From Lentzea flava (GTDB lineage Bacteria; Actinomycetota; Actinomycetes; Mycobacteriales; Pseudonocardiaceae): 64,000 nt of DNA. The translations under genes were made by a program, and so were the position numbers. The stretch spans positions 94,365 to 158,364 of the forward strand of contig NZ_BMRE01000015.1 in the NCBI RefSeq assembly GCF_014648475.1, given 5' to 3'. The notes beneath the pieces are model-generated. The model saw only the letters and a list, made by a program, of their open reading frames with translations. It did not search any database and was not told where the DNA came from. Below, piece after piece: positions 1 through 9,015 of this stretch. Each line of letters begins with the position of its first letter. Position 1 is the stretch's first letter.

Positions 1-509
1 CGTTCGACAAGCTGTCCGGCGTGCTGCAGGCCGCTCGCGCCGACTCGACGCTGAAGATTGCCGCCGGTGGCACCGCGGACGACTCGGACGGCTTCTTCGT
101 CCGGCCGACCGTGCTGCTCGGCTCTGACCCGTCGAACTCCGTGTTCACCACCGAGTTCTTCGGCCCGGTGCTCGCGGTCCACGTGTTCGACGACGCCGAC
201 TACCTGACCGTGCTCAAGCAGATGGAGAGCGCGGCGCCGTACGGCCTGACCGGCTCGATCATCGCCCGCGACCGCGCCGCCGTGGCGCACGCGATGGAGG
301 AGCTGCGGTTCGCCGCCGGCAACTTCTACGTCAACGACAAGCCGACCGGTGCCGTCGTGGGTCAGCAGCCGTTCGGTGGCGGCCGCGCGTCCGGCACGAA
401 CGACAAGGCGGGGTCGGTGCACAACCTGCTCCGCTGGGTCAGCCCGCGCTCCATCAAGGAGACCTTCGTGGCGCCCACCACCCACCTCCACCCGCACCAG
501 GGGCTCTGA
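1..509 (+). CDS. pruA: 1-pyrroline-5-carboxylate dehydrogenase, C-terminal part
   Basis: The frame is open from the window edge to TGA at 507-509, about 168 codons. It encodes the C-terminal third of an aldehyde dehydrogenase-fold protein with the PruA-type signature QPFGGGRASGTNDKAG and a preceding FGPVLAVHVF segment typical of the NAD-dependent glutamate-semialdehyde oxidising enzymes. The catalytic Cys lies upstream of the window. The enzyme converts pyrroline-5-carboxylate (glutamate semialdehyde) to glutamate, the second step of proline degradation. Its stop overlaps the putA start by one base (TGATG), so the two steps are translationally coupled. Confidence 0.95.
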   Translation, partial: FDKLSGVLQAARADSTLKIAAGGTADDSDGFFVRPTVLLGSDPSNSVFTTEFFGPVLAVHVFDDADYLTVLKQMESAAPYGLTGSIIARDRAAVAHAMEELRFAAGNFYVNDKPTGAVVGQQPFGGGRASGTNDKAGSVHNLLRWVSPRSIKETFVAPTTHLHPHQGL

Positions 510-1432
510 TGTTGCGCAACAGCCTTCTCCTGGCGTCGCGTTCGAAGGGCGCCCGCAAGCTCGTCGAGTCGACGCCGCTGACCCGGCCCGTCGTCGAGCG
601 GTTCGTCGCCGGTGACGACGTCTCCTCGGCGATCCGCGCGACCGCGGAGGTGCTCGCCGACGGACGGCTGGTCACGCTGGACCACCTCGGTGAGGACACC
701 GTCGAGGAGTCGCAGGCCAACGACACGGTCGAGGCGTACCTGACGCTGCTGGCGCGGCTGGAGCAGCACGGCCTGACGCAGGGCGCCGAGGTGTCGGTGA
801 AGCTGTCCGCCGTCGGCCAGTCGCTGCCGGTGGACGGCGAGAAGATCGCGCTGGAGAACGCGCGGCGGATCTGCTCGGCCGCGGCGGTCGTCGGCACGAC
901 CGTGACGCTGGACATGGAGGACCACACCACCACGGACTCCACGCTGGGCATCCTGCGTGAGCTGCGGGTGGACTTCCCGTGGGTCGGCGCGGTGCTGCAG
1001 GCGTACCTGAAGCGCACCGAGCAGGACTGCCGCGACCTCGCGCACTCCGGTTCGCGCGTGCGGCTGTGCAAGGGTGCGTACCAGGAACCTGCTTCCGTTG
1101 CCTACCAGGACAAGCACGACGTCGACCTGTCGTACGTGCGGTGCCTGAAGATCCTGATGGAGGGGCAGGGCTACCCGATGGTGGCCTCGCACGACCCGCG
1201 CCTGATCGCGATCGCCGCCGACCTGGCGTCCGCGCGGTCGAAGAACTCCTACGAGTTCCAGATGCTGTACGGCATCCGACCCGAGGAGCAGCGCCGCATC
1301 GCGGCCGAGGGCAACCGCATGCGCGTGTACGTGCCGTACGGCGACGAGTGGTACGGCTACTTCATGCGTCGCCTGGCGGAGCGGCCTGCCAACGTGGCGT
1401 TCTTCCTGCGGTCGCTGCTCACGAGGAGCTGA
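509..1432 (+). CDS. putA: proline dehydrogenase (monofunctional)
   Basis: This 307-residue FAD-dependent enzyme oxidises proline to pyrroline-5-carboxylate, which the pruA product then uses. The length matches monofunctional actinobacterial PRODH rather than the long bifunctional PutA. Visible family features are the TIM-barrel segments VSVKLSAVGQ near residue 91, VTLDMEDH near 131, RLCKGAY near 185 and the C-terminal VYVPYGDEWYGYFMRRLAERP substrate-binding helix with its paired Arg residues. The ATG at 509 overlaps the pruA stop. The last 14 bases overlap the end of the convergent ATPase gene. Confidence 0.95.
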   Translation: MLRNSLLLASRSKGARKLVESTPLTRPVVERFVAGDDVSSAIRATAEVLADGRLVTLDHLGEDTVEESQANDTVEAYLTLLARLEQHGLTQGAEVSVKLSAVGQSLPVDGEKIALENARRICSAAAVVGTTVTLDMEDHTTTDSTLGILRELRVDFPWVGAVLQAYLKRTEQDCRDLAHSGSRVRLCKGAYQEPASVAYQDKHDVDLSYVRCLKILMEGQGYPMVASHDPRLIAIAADLASARSKNSYEFQMLYGIRPEEQRRIAAEGNRMRVYVPYGDEWYGYFMRRLAERPANVAFFLRSLLTRS

Positions 1433-3851
1433 GCGCCTCGACCGTTTCGAGGGCGAACTCCAGCTTCACCGGCTCACCCACCTCGCGCATGATCTTCACC
1501 GCGCGGTGGGTGAGCCGGAGTGCTTTCTGCAGCTCGTGCTTCGTCTCCGCGCAGAGGCGTGCGTAGATCGTGAGCGCGTCGGCGTACCCGGCCTCCCGGT
1601 CGAGGTCCTTGCCCGTCAGGTGCCACAGGACCACGGCCGTGTGCGCGGTGTTGCGGGCCTCCACCCGTCGTTCCGCGCCGCGGAGTTTGCACGCGTGCTG
1701 CTGCACGGCCCCGATGTAGGCGCCCGCACCGGACGGCGACTTGTCCTTCAACGCCCGCCAGATGTCGAGCATCAGCTCGGACGACTCCAGCGCGTGCCCG
1801 TGATACTCCATTTCGGACAGTGTGGAGGTCATGGGCTGCATGGCGACCGCGAGCTCGGCACCGAAGAAGTCGACGAGCTGGGACGGCAGCCGCCGCACGA
1901 TGTCGAACACCTCGGCGGCGCTGGTCAGCGCCTTGTCCGCCTGGTCACCGATGAGCTGCTGCTCGGTCAGCACGGCCAGGGCTTTCGCGAGGTCGGCCTG
2001 GTGCCAGACGGTGTCCTCGGCGGCCAGTTCCCGGTACACCTCCACGGCTTCCTGCGCCGCGAGGAGCGCGGTGTCGAAGTCGAAGGCGACCCTGACGACG
2101 TTGAGCAGCGCGGTGCCGAGACCCTTGCGGTCGCCGGTCTCCCGCCACAGCATCACGGCTTCCTGCGCGGTGAGCTTGGCGTCCGGGTCCTCGCACAGGT
2201 CGCGCAACGCCTGGCTGTGCCGCATCAGCGCGTCCGCCAGCTCCGGCTGGAACGTCTGCGGGTTCACCACGGCGAGCCTGCGGAAGACCTCGACGGCCTC
2301 CTTGAGGGTCTCGTTGGCCGCCTCCGCCCGGCGCAGTTCGACGAGCATGGTGCCCGCCGCGGCGAGGTTGCGGGCCAGTTCCGGTTCGTAGCGCGGGTCC
2401 TCCCTGGAGAGGATGCGCCAGTTCGCGATCGAGAGCTGCATGGAGTCCGCGGCGTTGGTGTTGTCGCCCTCGGCGTGGTAGCGGCGGGCGACCGTGGCGG
2501 CGACCCTGGCGAAGTCGACGCGGAACAGCGCCGGGTGCAGCTTCGCCAGTTCCTGGTACATCAGCGTGGCGCGGCTGATGGCGTCCATCGACGCCTCCGG
2601 CATGCCGAGCGCGTGGTAGCGGTAGCTGATCTGCTCCAGCGCGGACGCGAGCTGCGGGGTGGTCTCCGGGTCGTCGATCGCGATCTCGTGCCAGAGCCGG
2701 ATCGCCTCCTCGGAGACCTGCAGAACCTCCTCGGTGCGGTGCACGGCGAGCAGGCGCATGCCGAGGTCTCCCAGCGAGTCCGCGAGCAGCGGCCGGTTCT
2801 CGCGGTCCTGCTCGACGAGCTCGCGGTAGCACCCGACCTCCTGCTTCGAGGCCTCGACGGCCTCCTCGCGCAGGCCGCACACAGCACAGCGGGCGCTGAG
2901 CATCCCGTACATCTCGGCGCGTTCGAGGGTGTCCTGGGCCCGGTCGATGAGACGTCTCGTGAGCGTGGAGGGGATCGAGTCGGTGGCGAACCGCTCGTCG
3001 CGGAAGACCTGGCGGGCGATGTGCTCGACCGTCGCGAAGGAGCCGATCTCGGCCGCGATGCGGAGGCTGTCGCGGGCCATGTCGCGCACGATCTCCGGGG
3101 TGGCGGCGATGACCTCGTCGAGCCTGGGGCGCAGGTGCGGCCAGCGGTGCGCGGCGCGGGCGAGCAGGTCCGGGTCGGGGGTGTCCGGGGTGGCGACGGC
3201 CAGGTAGTCCTCGGCCAGGCGGCCCCTCTTCGGGCCGTCGTCGCGAGTGAGGAGCTGGCGGACCAGCTGGGTGCGGTTCACGTCGCACGGGTCGCCGTGG
3301 ACCGCGGTCAGGGCGGCCAGGTGCAGGTCGAGGACCGTCTCCTTGGCGATGTTGGGCGGCGGTTCGTCCGGTGCCGTGACGTTGAGCTGCTTGGCGAAGT
3401 GCTGGCAGGCCAGCGTGAACGACTCGGTGCGGTCGTCGAGGGTCGGGCTGAGCTCGGAGTCGGTGACCTCGTGGTCGAAGTCCGCGATGCGCTGGCGGGC
3501 GGAGGACCACCACCAGCCCGTGGTTCTCGCCGCCAGCAGCACCCGCGTGCGCGCCGGTCCGTGCCGGAGCGTGTCCTGGAGCCGTTCGAAGATGTCGGTC
3601 CAGGCGAGGCGGTCGGCGTCGTCGATCAGCAGCAGCCTGCCGTGCTCCTCGTCGTCCCAGTGCTCGTCCCGGAAGTGCTGGAGGAGCCTGGTCTTGCCCG
3701 CGCCGGCCGGTGCGTGCAGCAGCAGAGACGCCAGGGGCGCCGGGCTGTCGCGCCACTGCGCCAGTGCCCGCAGTTCGGATTCTCTGCCGTGAAAGGGGAC
3801 CACCTGATGGGTGGGGTCCAGCAGTGCGGCGACGCTGAGTGCTCGGTCCAC
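1419..3851 (-). CDS. ATPase with C-terminal TPR-like repeats, function unknown
   Basis: The 810-residue protein starts with an ATPase module: Walker A APAGAGKT at residues 47-54 and Walker B LLLIDDAD near 73-80. The rest is a long alpha-helical region of about 550 residues with repeated Ala/Leu/Tyr patterns like tetratricopeptide repeats (for example LYRELVEQDRENRPLLADSLG-type units around 320-560). No DNA-binding, nuclease, TIR or protease domain can be seen at either end, unlike typical STAND regulators. It may act as a protein-interaction switch, but the target is unknown. It converges on putA with a 14-base overlap. Start is ATG at 3851. Confidence 0.8.
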   Translation of the reverse strand: MDRALSVAALLDPTHQVVPFHGRESELRALAQWRDSPAPLASLLLHAPAGAGKTRLLQHFRDEHWDDEEHGRLLLIDDADRLAWTDIFERLQDTLRHGPARTRVLLAARTTGWWWSSARQRIADFDHEVTDSELSPTLDDRTESFTLACQHFAKQLNVTAPDEPPPNIAKETVLDLHLAALTAVHGDPCDVNRTQLVRQLLTRDDGPKRGRLAEDYLAVATPDTPDPDLLARAAHRWPHLRPRLDEVIAATPEIVRDMARDSLRIAAEIGSFATVEHIARQVFRDERFATDSIPSTLTRRLIDRAQDTLERAEMYGMLSARCAVCGLREEAVEASKQEVGCYRELVEQDRENRPLLADSLGDLGMRLLAVHRTEEVLQVSEEAIRLWHEIAIDDPETTPQLASALEQISYRYHALGMPEASMDAISRATLMYQELAKLHPALFRVDFARVAATVARRYHAEGDNTNAADSMQLSIANWRILSREDPRYEPELARNLAAAGTMLVELRRAEAANETLKEAVEVFRRLAVVNPQTFQPELADALMRHSQALRDLCEDPDAKLTAQEAVMLWRETGDRKGLGTALLNVVRVAFDFDTALLAAQEAVEVYRELAAEDTVWHQADLAKALAVLTEQQLIGDQADKALTSAAEVFDIVRRLPSQLVDFFGAELAVAMQPMTSTLSEMEYHGHALESSELMLDIWRALKDKSPSGAGAYIGAVQQHACKLRGAERRVEARNTAHTAVVLWHLTGKDLDREAGYADALTIYARLCAETKHELQKALRLTHRAVKIMREVGEPVKLEFALETVEALSSS

Positions 3852-4103
3852 AGCCTCATAGTCGGCCGATGGTCAGGCCAGGGGTAGGAAGACCACACCA
3901 TCGGGGAGTTTTCCCGTTTTTCCTTCACTCCTTTGCTGACTGGCTTGGAGATCCTCCAACGGTTAGGACGGCCGCGCGAGGTGGTGGCGGCGAACTCGTG
4001 GAAGAACCGCTCGACGTCCGGGTGGCTATTTCCCGGCCATTTTCCCGGCTACCCGGTTTCAGTCCGGACTGAAACTGTCAGACCTCCGCTGCACAATCAG
4101 GGG

Positions 4104-5747
4104 GTGCTGGTCGCCCTCGTCCCGGAAGCGGACGGTGCGGGCCGGTGGCAGAAGCTGCACGACGACGGGACGCCCGCTGGTCCCGCGATGGCGGCCTCGT
4201 CACTCGCCTCCGCCGTCGCGTCGCTGGAGCGCGCCCACCGGCCGCGGTGGGTGTGGGCGGACACCACCGAGGTCTACCCGGCGCTGCTGCGCGCCGGGGT
4301 GCGCGTCGACCGGTGCTGGGACCTGCACCTGACGGAGGCGTTGCTGCTCGGTGCCGAGGGCAGGCACCGCGAACCCCGCGAGCTCGCGGCGGCGGTGGCG
4401 CGCGAGCTGGGGCTGCCCCCGCCCGCGGATCTGGGGCCGCGCAAGAAGGACGTCGAGCTGACGCTGTTCGAGCCGGAGCCGGTGGTGTTGCCGGGCGGCA
4501 CCGACCCGTTGACGGCGTTGTCGCTGGTTTTCCGCGCACAGCAACGGAATCCGGCGCTGGGTCTGCTGATCGCGGCGGAGTCGGCGTCGGCGTTGGTGGC
4601 GGCGGAGATGACGCACCACGGGCTGCCGTGGCGGGCGGACGTGCACAACGCGATCCTCGAGGAGATGCTGGGGCCGCGGACGGCGCCGGGGGTGCGGCCG
4701 AAGGTGTTGCAGGCGCTGGCCGATCAGATCCGGGAGGCGTTCGGCGGCAAGGAGGTCAACCCGGACGCGCCGGCGAGCATCGTGCGGGCGTTCGCGCGCG
4801 AGGGCATCGACGTGCCCTCGGCGCGGCGGTGGGTGCTGAAGAAGATCGATCATCCGGCCGTGGAACCGTTGCTGGAGTACAAAGAGCGCGCACGGCTGTG
4901 GGTCGCGCACGGCTGGACGTGGCTCGACGCGTGGGTGAAGGATGGGCGGTTCCGGCCGGACTACGTCGTCGGTGGCGTGGTGTCCGGGCGGTGGGCGTCG
5001 CGGGGTGGTGCGGCGCTGCAGATTCCGCGGTTGATGCGGAAAGCCGTTGTCGCGGACGAGGGCTGGTGCCTCGTGGCGGCGGACGCGTCGCAGCTCGAAC
5101 CGCGGATTCTCGCTGCGCTGTCAGGGGATCAGCGGTTGATCGAGGTGTGCGGGGACGACGATCTGTACTCCGCACTGGCCGCCGACTCGTTCAAGGGCGA
5201 ACGGCCGCGCGCGAAGATCGCGATGTTGTCGGCCATGTACGGCGGGACGTCCGGCGAGGCGGGACCGCTGCTCGCCGTGCTGCGCAAGAGGTTCCCGCAA
5301 GCCGTGGGGTACGTGGAAGCCGCGGCGCAGGCCGGTGAACAGGGACGGATGGTGCGCACGCGGCTGGGCCGTACGTCGCCGGCGCCCTCGGAGGCGTGGC
5401 GAGAGCTGACCGGCGGCGCGGACGACTCGGGTGAGGTGTCGAGCTCGTCGCGGCAGGCGGCGCGGAACTGGGGGCGGTTCACGCGCAACTTCGTCGTGCA
5501 GGGCAGTGCGGCGGACTGGACGGCGGCGCTGCTCGCCGTGTTGCGCAACAGGTTGCCCCTCAACGCTCATCTGGTGTTCTTCCAGCACGACGAGGTGCTC
5601 GTGCACTGCCCGCGGGAGGACGCCGACGCGGTGATCGAGGCGATCGCCGACGCCGGCCGTGAGGCGACGCGGTTGCTGTTCGGTGACACGGCGGTGCGGT
5701 TCCCGATGAACGCCGTACCGGTCGAGTGCTACGCCGACGCCAAATAA
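4104..5747 (+). CDS. bifunctional 3'-5' exonuclease/DNA polymerase (family A, PolA-like)
   Basis: From the GTG at 4104 this gives 547 residues, the usual size of the actinobacterial second family-A polymerase, which lacks the 5' nuclease domain. The polymerase motifs are readable: motif A VAADASQLEPR near residue 325, motif B RAKIAMLSAMYGG near 370, and motif C QHDEVLVHC near 493. The N-terminal part, containing WVWADTTEVYPALLRAGV, is the degenerate exonuclease-like domain. Motif A has Ser-Gln-Leu-Glu-Pro where Pol I has SQIELR, a usual change in this subgroup. A longer frame opens at 3933, but the GTG at 4104 follows a purine run and gives the family N-terminus. Likely role: DNA repair synthesis. 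Confidence 0.85.
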   Translation: MLVALVPEADGAGRWQKLHDDGTPAGPAMAASSLASAVASLERAHRPRWVWADTTEVYPALLRAGVRVDRCWDLHLTEALLLGAEGRHREPRELAAAVARELGLPPPADLGPRKKDVELTLFEPEPVVLPGGTDPLTALSLVFRAQQRNPALGLLIAAESASALVAAEMTHHGLPWRADVHNAILEEMLGPRTAPGVRPKVLQALADQIREAFGGKEVNPDAPASIVRAFAREGIDVPSARRWVLKKIDHPAVEPLLEYKERARLWVAHGWTWLDAWVKDGRFRPDYVVGGVVSGRWASRGGAALQIPRLMRKAVVADEGWCLVAADASQLEPRILAALSGDQRLIEVCGDDDLYSALAADSFKGERPRAKIAMLSAMYGGTSGEAGPLLAVLRKRFPQAVGYVEAAAQAGEQGRMVRTRLGRTSPAPSEAWRELTGGADDSGEVSSSSRQAARNWGRFTRNFVVQGSAADWTAALLAVLRNRLPLNAHLVFFQHDEVLVHCPREDADAVIEAIADAGREATRLLFGDTAVRFPMNAVPVECYADAK

Positions 5748-5758
5748 GTCCAAACGAG

Positions 5759-5779
5759 ACGCGGCGCCACCTGCCGCGT
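5759..5779 (+). terminator. possible hairpin after the polA-like gene
   Basis: Seven-base arms ACGCGGC and GCCGCGT flank a seven-base loop 12 bases after the polymerase stop. There is no clear T tract, so this is only a weak terminator candidate. Confidence 0.3.
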
Positions 5780-5820
5780 TCCGGTTCGTTGCTCCGAATG
5801 GCCGCTTGCCTCCGGTGGCG

Positions 5821-5834
5821 TGAGAGCGCTCTCA
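5821..5834. promoter_or_regulatory. perfect 14-bp LacI-family operator upstream of GH16 gene
   Basis: TGAGAGCGCTCTCA is a perfect palindrome with the central CG step typical of LacI/GalR operators, such as the CebR-type TGGGAGCGCTCCCA. It lies 38 bases before the start codon of the secreted GH16 enzyme, so sugar-responsive repression of that gene is likely. No LacI-family regulator gene is in the window. Confidence 0.75.
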
Positions 5835-5872
5835 TAAATGGACTGCACCCGTGACAAGGAGGTCACTCGCGC

Positions 5873-7249
5873 ATGAAGCCACGCCGCCGCATCCTCGCGG
5901 CCACGACAGCTCTTCTTGCCGCGGTACCCCTGGCGATCGCCGCCATGTCCGCCAACGCTTCGATCCCACCCCCTGCAGCGGGATGGACGCAGGTGTGGGG
6001 TGACGACTTCAACGGCCCGAACGGATCGCTGCCGTCGAGCTCCAACTGGATCTTCGACCTGGGTCACAGCTACCCGGGAGGCCCCGCGAACTGGGGCACA
6101 GGAGAGATCCAGAACTACACGAACAGCACGCAGAACATCAAGCTCGACGGCGCGGGCAACCTGCGCATCACCGCGCTGAAGGACGGCGCGGGCAACTGGA
6201 CGTCGTCGCGCATCGAGACCCAGCGCGCGAACTTCAAGCCCCCGGCGGGCGGCAAGCTCGCGATCGAGGGCCGCATCCAGATGCCGAACGTCACCGGCCA
6301 GGCCGCGCTGGGCTACTGGCCCGCGTTCTGGGCGCTCGGTTCGCCGTTCCGCGGCAACTACTGGAACTGGCCGGGCATCGGCGAGTTCGACATCATGGAG
6401 AACGTCAACGGCATCAACTCCGTGTGGGGCGTGCTGCACTGCGACGTCGCGCCCGGCGGTGCCTGCGGCGAGTTCACCGGCATCGGCAACTCCCGGACGT
6501 GCCCCGGCGCGTCCTGCCAGTCCGCGTTCCACACCTACCGCTTCGAGTGGGACGACGCCGCGAAGACGTTCACGTGGTTCGTCGACGGCCAGAGCTACCA
6601 CCAGGTGACCCGCGACCGCGTGGGCGCGGGCGTGTGGGACCAGATGACGTCGCACGCGGGCTACTTCATCCTGCTGAACCTCGCGATGGGCGGCGCGTTC
6701 CCGAACGCCCTGAACAACAACCAGCCGACCCCTGTCGCGGCCACCCAGTCCGGACACTCGCTGGTCATGGACTACGTGGCCGTCTACACGGCTGGCGGCG
6801 GCACCACCACTCCCCCGACGACCACCACGACGAACCCCGGCGGCGGGGGTTCCGCGTACAGCGAGCTGCAGGCGGAGAGCGCCTCTGAGCGTTCCGGCGG
6901 TTCCGTGGCACCGGCCGAGGGCGGCTCCGGCGTGCACCAGATCGCGAACGGCGGCTACCTGAAGTTCTCCGGCGTGAACTTCGGCTCCGGTCCGGCCAGG
7001 CAGTTCTACGCCCGCGTGGCGTCGGGTGCGTCCGGCGGCGTGAGCGGGCTGGTCGAGGTGCGGCTCGGTTCGCGGACGGCGGCTCCGGCCGGGTCGTTCG
7101 CGGTCGGCAACACCGGCGGGTGGGACGCGTGGAGAACCATTCCCGCGAACATCTCGAACATCAGCGGGACGCACGACGTGTACATCACGTTCACCTCGGG
7201 GCAGCCTGCGCCGTACGTGAGCGTGAACTGGGTGAAGTTCGGAACCTGA
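5873..7249 (+). CDS. secreted GH16 endo-beta-glucanase with C-terminal CBM6
   Basis: The 458-residue protein has a signal peptide (basic start MKPRRR, hydrophobic stretch, cleavage near ANA-SIPPP around residue 31). A GH16 domain follows, with catalytic GEFDIME at residues 170-176 (Glu171 nucleophile, Glu176 acid/base by family rule). A Thr/Pro/Gly linker sits near 305-325, and a C-terminal carbohydrate-binding module of CBM6 type runs from YSELQAESAS to VSVNWVKFG. GH16 enzymes of this layout hydrolyse beta-1,3- or mixed-linked glucans outside the cell. RBS AAGGAGGT ends 9 bases before the ATG. The LacI-type palindrome just upstream suggests induction by oligosaccharide. Confidence 0.9.
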   Translation: MKPRRRILAATTALLAAVPLAIAAMSANASIPPPAAGWTQVWGDDFNGPNGSLPSSSNWIFDLGHSYPGGPANWGTGEIQNYTNSTQNIKLDGAGNLRITALKDGAGNWTSSRIETQRANFKPPAGGKLAIEGRIQMPNVTGQAALGYWPAFWALGSPFRGNYWNWPGIGEFDIMENVNGINSVWGVLHCDVAPGGACGEFTGIGNSRTCPGASCQSAFHTYRFEWDDAAKTFTWFVDGQSYHQVTRDRVGAGVWDQMTSHAGYFILLNLAMGGAFPNALNNNQPTPVAATQSGHSLVMDYVAVYTAGGGTTTPPTTTTTNPGGGGSAYSELQAESASERSGGSVAPAEGGSGVHQIANGGYLKFSGVNFGSGPARQFYARVASGASGGVSGLVEVRLGSRTAAPAGSFAVGNTGGWDAWRTIPANISNISGTHDVYITFTSGQPAPYVSVNWVKFGT

Positions 7250-7302
7250 CCCTGCGCGAGTGGCCTGGTCCTGCTGTGAGCTAGAATCTCGTCCGTTGGC
7301 TC

Positions 7303-7374
<72 letters not shown>

Positions 7375-7377
7375 TCT

Positions 7378-7405
7378 GGCGCCGCATCCTTCGGGATGCG
7401 GCGCC
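7378..7405 (+). terminator. strong hairpin terminator after tRNA-Val
   Basis: Twelve-base perfect arms GGCGCCGCATCC and GGATGCGGCGCC enclose a TTCG tetraloop four bases after the tRNA, followed by ATTTGCTTT. This is an intrinsic terminator for the tRNA transcript. Confidence 0.85.
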
Positions 7406-7423
7406 ATTTGCTTTGATGGGTCT

Positions 7424-8065
7424 GTGTACGCCGAACGCCCCGCTCCCGCGGGCCTGGCCTGCCTGTGGACGCGCACAGTTTCCTCGGAGACCGTGCAGCG
7501 CGTGGTGCCGGACGGCTGCACGGATCTGATGTGGACACCTGCCACCGGTTCGCTGTTCGTGGCCGGTCCGGACACGCAGGCTCAGCTCGCCACGGTGGCA
7601 CCAGGAACGTTGTACGGGGTGCGGTTGCCACCGGGAGCGTTTCCCTCGGTGTTCGGGGTGCCCGCGCATGCCGTGCGCGATCTGCGGGTGCCGCTGTCGG
7701 AACTCGTTCCGTCAGCGCGGCTCGAGTCGTTCTCGGACATGGTGGCGTTCTGCGCTTCCCGCGTGGTGGTCGATCCGGCGCTGGCCGCGACCGCCTCGCT
7801 GCTGCGCACCGGTGACGTTGCTTCCGCAGCCTGGGAGATCGGGCTGAGCTCGCGTCAGCTGCGGCGCCGGTGCCTGGACGCGTTCGGGTATCCGCCCAAG
7901 GTGTTGCAGCGGGTGCTGCGGTTCGACGCCGCGATGCGCCTGGCGTGGGGCGGCATGCCGTTCGCCTCGGTGGCGTTCGAGGCCGGCTACGCGGACCAGG
8001 CGCATCTGGCGCGTGAGGTGCGGTCGTTGGCGGGTGTGCCGCTGGGTCAGCTGATCCGGCCGTAG
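7424..8065 (+). CDS. AraC-family transcriptional regulator
   Basis: This 213-residue protein has an N-terminal beta-rich domain (VVPDGCTDLMW near residue 27, with VRLPPGAFP and FGVPAHAVRDLRVPL, as in DUF6597-type AraC proteins) and a C-terminal HTH_18 double helix-turn-helix. The latter reads VASAAWEIGLSSRQLRRRC and FASVAFEAGYADQAHLAREVR, with the conserved GYADQAH motif. The ligand and target are unknown. GTG at 7424 is chosen as start, 18 bases after the tRNA terminator. Its 3' end overlaps the convergent gene by 19 bases. Confidence 0.88.
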   Translation: MYAERPAPAGLACLWTRTVSSETVQRVVPDGCTDLMWTPATGSLFVAGPDTQAQLATVAPGTLYGVRLPPGAFPSVFGVPAHAVRDLRVPLSELVPSARLESFSDMVAFCASRVVVDPALAATASLLRTGDVASAAWEIGLSSRQLRRRCLDAFGYPPKVLQRVLRFDAAMRLAWGGMPFASVAFEAGYADQAHLAREVRSLAGVPLGQLIRP

Positions 8066-8868
8066 CGCCTGAGGGTCAGCAACGCGTCGATCGTAGCGAT
8101 GGAGCGCCATTCGAAGTTGACGACCGGCGTGAACGCGGGGAAGTGGAAGTTCCAGCCGCCGTCGTCCTGCTGGCCGTTCTGGAGCGCGTCGAGGTCCTTG
8201 CCGAACTCCTCGTCGGTGAACCAGTTGCGGGCGAGGCTGGTGGGCTTGGCCGCGAACTCGTGCATGGCCAGGCCTTCGTCCTCTTCGTAGCCGTCCATGT
8301 GCAGGTGCCTGAGCTTCTCCGCCGCAAGCTCCGCGCGCTTCCGGTCCTTCGTCTCGTCCAGGAACATCACCGCCGCCCGGAGCTCGTACGGGTGAGTCTT
8401 CTCCAGGTTGTCGATCTCCTGCCAGCAGTAGGCGATCGCCTTGTCCAGCCAGAGATCGGTGACGCCGAGGGCCATCAGCGCAGCCGCGATCTGGGCCGTC
8501 AGGAGGAGCCCGCCCTGGTCGTCGGCGGCGATCCACGGGGCCATGGGGTGCCCCTTCGAGGTGGACAGGCCGAACGGGACCGAGCCGTCGGGGCAGGTGT
8601 TCTTCAGCCAGGTCAGGATCGATTCGGCGTGCTCGGGGGCGTTGACCTCACCGAACAGTTGCAGGGCGCGCAGGGCGTGCAGCGGCTGGCTGGTGGGGCC
8701 GCGGTGGTCGGGTTCGAGGGCATGGCCGTAGCCGCCGTCGTCGTTGCGGTAGGCCAGCACGGCCTGGACCACCGCGTTCGCCGAGCCACCGTCGAAGGCG
8801 TGCTCGAACCAGCGTTGTTCCAGCGTGCGGGCGTTCAGCCAGATGAAGTTCCTCGCTCGTTCGATCAT
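8047..8868 (-). CDS. alpha/alpha-toroid (prenyltransferase/squalene cyclase-like) protein
   Basis: The 273-residue protein has repeated QW-like and GGYG/GGW motifs: AYRNDDGGYGHALEPDHRG near residue 41, ADDQGGLLLTAQIAAAL near 115, and QQDDGGWNFHFPAF near 235. Together they suggest an alpha6/alpha6 barrel of the terpene-cyclase/prenyltransferase-beta superfamily. No DxDD cyclase motif and no signal peptide are seen, so a catalytic role cannot be assigned. It is probably a hypothetical cytosolic protein widespread in actinomycetes. It overlaps the AraC gene tail-to-tail by 19 bases. Confidence 0.75.
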   Translation of the reverse strand: MIERARNFIWLNARTLEQRWFEHAFDGGSANAVVQAVLAYRNDDGGYGHALEPDHRGPTSQPLHALRALQLFGEVNAPEHAESILTWLKNTCPDGSVPFGLSTSKGHPMAPWIAADDQGGLLLTAQIAAALMALGVTDLWLDKAIAYCWQEIDNLEKTHPYELRAAVMFLDETKDRKRAELAAEKLRHLHMDGYEEDEGLAMHEFAAKPTSLARNWFTDEEFGKDLDALQNGQQDDGGWNFHFPAFTPVVNFEWRSIATIDALLTLRRYGRIS

Positions 8869-9015
8869 GTCTCGAACGTAGGCCCGTCACCCTTCCGGGT
8901 CTTGAACGAATCGGCCATGTGACCTGATCAGCTGATTCGATCGCCTCCATGGGGAACCGGCGCTGTGCGAAAATCCTCCAACAGGGGTGTGGAGTTCTGA
9001 GGGGAGCTGGCCAAG

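Noticed and set aside
4102..4540. Earlier start of the polymerase gene at 3933
   Set aside because: The extra 57 residues do not resemble the family N-terminus, while GTG 4104 gives the usual length.
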